Below, piece by piece: positions 63,379 through 64,000 of a DNA stretch of 64,000 bases. Position 1 is the first letter of the stretch. Each line of letters opens with the position of its first letter. The DNA is from Paraburkholderia sp. PGU19 (GTDB lineage: Bacteria > Pseudomonadota > Gammaproteobacteria > Burkholderiales > Burkholderiaceae): positions 1,178,001 through 1,242,000 of the forward strand of contig NZ_AP023182.1 of NCBI RefSeq assembly GCF_013426915.1, in the 5' to 3' direction. The notes under the pieces are model-generated. The model searched no databases. It saw only the letters and a program-made list of their open reading frames with translations, and was not told the DNA's origin. Position numbers and translations under genes: made by a program.

Positions 63379-64000
63379 CTATTTGCCGTACATGTTCGCA
63401 AGCTCGGCCGCTTCGGCGGCAAGTTCGGCCCGCAGGCTCGCCGGGCCAAGCACCTCGACGTTCGGCCCGAACGAGCGCAGCCACCAGCGCAGCCGCTGGC
63501 TCAGCATCACCGTGCCCTGCACATGCAGGGCATCATCCTTGCGCGTGTTCCTCTGGTCCTTCGACATCGGCGCTTCGAGCAGATGTTCGCCCGCCCCGCT
63601 GACGAACTTCAGCTTCAGCAGCACTTCCTTCTCGACCATGAAGTCAAAGCTGCGCTCCTGGCGGACATAGGCATCGAGCGAGAACGACGCGGGATACGCA
63701 AACGATTCCAGCATCGCTTTCGCGCTCGACAGACGATCGAGCCTGTACATCGTCGGGTTGGCCTTGCCTTCCGTGCCTGCTACCAGATAGACGAGGCCGC
63801 CCACTTCGACGATGCCGAACGGCAGAACCACTTTCGGACGATCGTTGTCCGTGTTGTGACGCGGACGGTAGACGATTTCCAGCTTCCGCTCTTCGAACAG
63901 CGCCCGCGAGACTTCCGAGAATTGCTCGCGATCGATCACGGGATAGTGCAGTGCAAAGCCGCCGCTCTCCACCGCGACCTTGCTCGCCCAACGCGAATAC
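63379..64000 (-). CDS. WYL-domain transcriptional regulator, C-terminal part (start outside window)
   Basis: The frame is open to the edge of the window; 206 residues are visible. The WYL-type beta-sheet region is RKLEIVYRPRHN ... VVLPFGIVEVGGLVYLVAG ... YRLDRLSSAKAMLESF, where the typical W-Y-L triad is replaced by a variant. The C-terminal extension (WYL-C) follows. The N-terminal winged helix would lie beyond 64000. WYL regulators commonly control phage defence and DNA repair genes; here the next gene is a NERD-helicase. Confidence 0.85.
   Translation of the reverse strand, partial: YSRWASKVAVESGGFALHYPVIDREQFSEVSRALFEERKLEIVYRPRHNTDNDRPKVVLPFGIVEVGGLVYLVAGTEGKANPTMYRLDRLSSAKAMLESFAYPASFSLDAYVRQERSFDFMVEKEVLLKLKFVSGAGEHLLEAPMSKDQRNTRKDDALHVQGTVMLSQRLRWWLRSFGPNVEVLGPASLRAELAAEAAELANMYGK

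Noticed and set aside
1..64000. CRISPR array, tRNA or rRNA genes
   Set aside because: No regularly spaced repeats of 25-40 bp, and no tRNA cloverleaf or rRNA stretches were recognised by eye.

Overview
The window looks like a chromosome or megaplasmid stretch of a Burkholderiaceae bacterium, probably in the Paraburkholderia/Caballeronia range. That rests on the high GC content and Burkholderiales-typical genes: DUF4148 secreted proteins, a protein-tyrosine-phosphatase/sulfide:quinone-reductase fusion, and an HppD/aromatic-permease cluster. I saw no rRNA, tRNA or CRISPR array, so the genus is an inference.

Region 1 (1-15.5 kb) holds envelope and electron-transfer stress genes: a QseB/PmrA-type two-component system, cytochromes b562 and b561, a second histidine kinase with no response regulator beside it, a periplasmic cupredoxin, two DUF4148 proteins, a solitary PstS, a Pal-like lipoprotein and a DegP-like lipoprotein whose catalytic His is Gln. 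Eight promoters here share one layout: two TTAAG-type half-sites 11 bp apart, then 10 bp, then a TA-rich -10. I read this as a local regulon of a PmrA/QseB-like regulator. Two of these promoters precede ATG-free stretches ending in strong terminators, which are small-RNA candidates.

Region 2 (15.5-24.3 kb) is a sulfide detoxification island. A BigR-type repressor with a conserved Cys pair sits beside a nested palindromic operator. Around it are a persulfide dioxygenase, the phosphatase/SQR fusion, two YeeE/YedE transporters, a TauE exporter, a Spy-like protein, a rhodanese and a SorAB-type sulfite dehydrogenase. Together they would take sulfide through persulfide and sulfite to sulfate.

Region 3 (24.3-39.2 kb) starts with a proton-pumping P-type ATPase, a universal stress protein and a PPK2. 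It continues with small orphan genes, a PRPP-synthetase remnant, an HU protein and a repeat-bounded element of about 230 bp. It ends with aromatic amino-acid catabolism (aminotransferase, permease, HppD, divergent Lrp regulator).

Region 4 (39.8-52.7 kb) is defence-like. On the minus strand lie a PD-(D/E)XK-DUF4268 nuclease, two overlapping DUF262 proteins (one with a DUF1524 HNH-like end), an unknown membrane protein and a YaaW/DUF3944 protein. Divergent from these is an operon of an AAA+ ATPase, a coiled-coil protein with an apparent frameshift, a ZorA/MotA-like channel protein, a ZorB/MotB-like OmpA protein and a DUF445 membrane protein. None of the ZorC, ZorD or ZorE effectors of known Zorya systems is present, so this is the best candidate for an undescribed system.

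Region 5 (52.8-64 kb) carries a synthase-type exopolysaccharide operon (GT2, GH16, nucleotide-sugar dehydrogenase, TolC-like and HlyD-like proteins) and an EAL protein. Two convergent small serine recombinases follow, then an unknown protein, a NERD-helicase and a partial WYL regulator. Intergenic regions around the exopolysaccharide operon and the recombinases carry pairs of palindromes; one type, GGACA-N5-TGTCC, occurs both upstream of the exopolysaccharide operon and upstream of the second recombinase.
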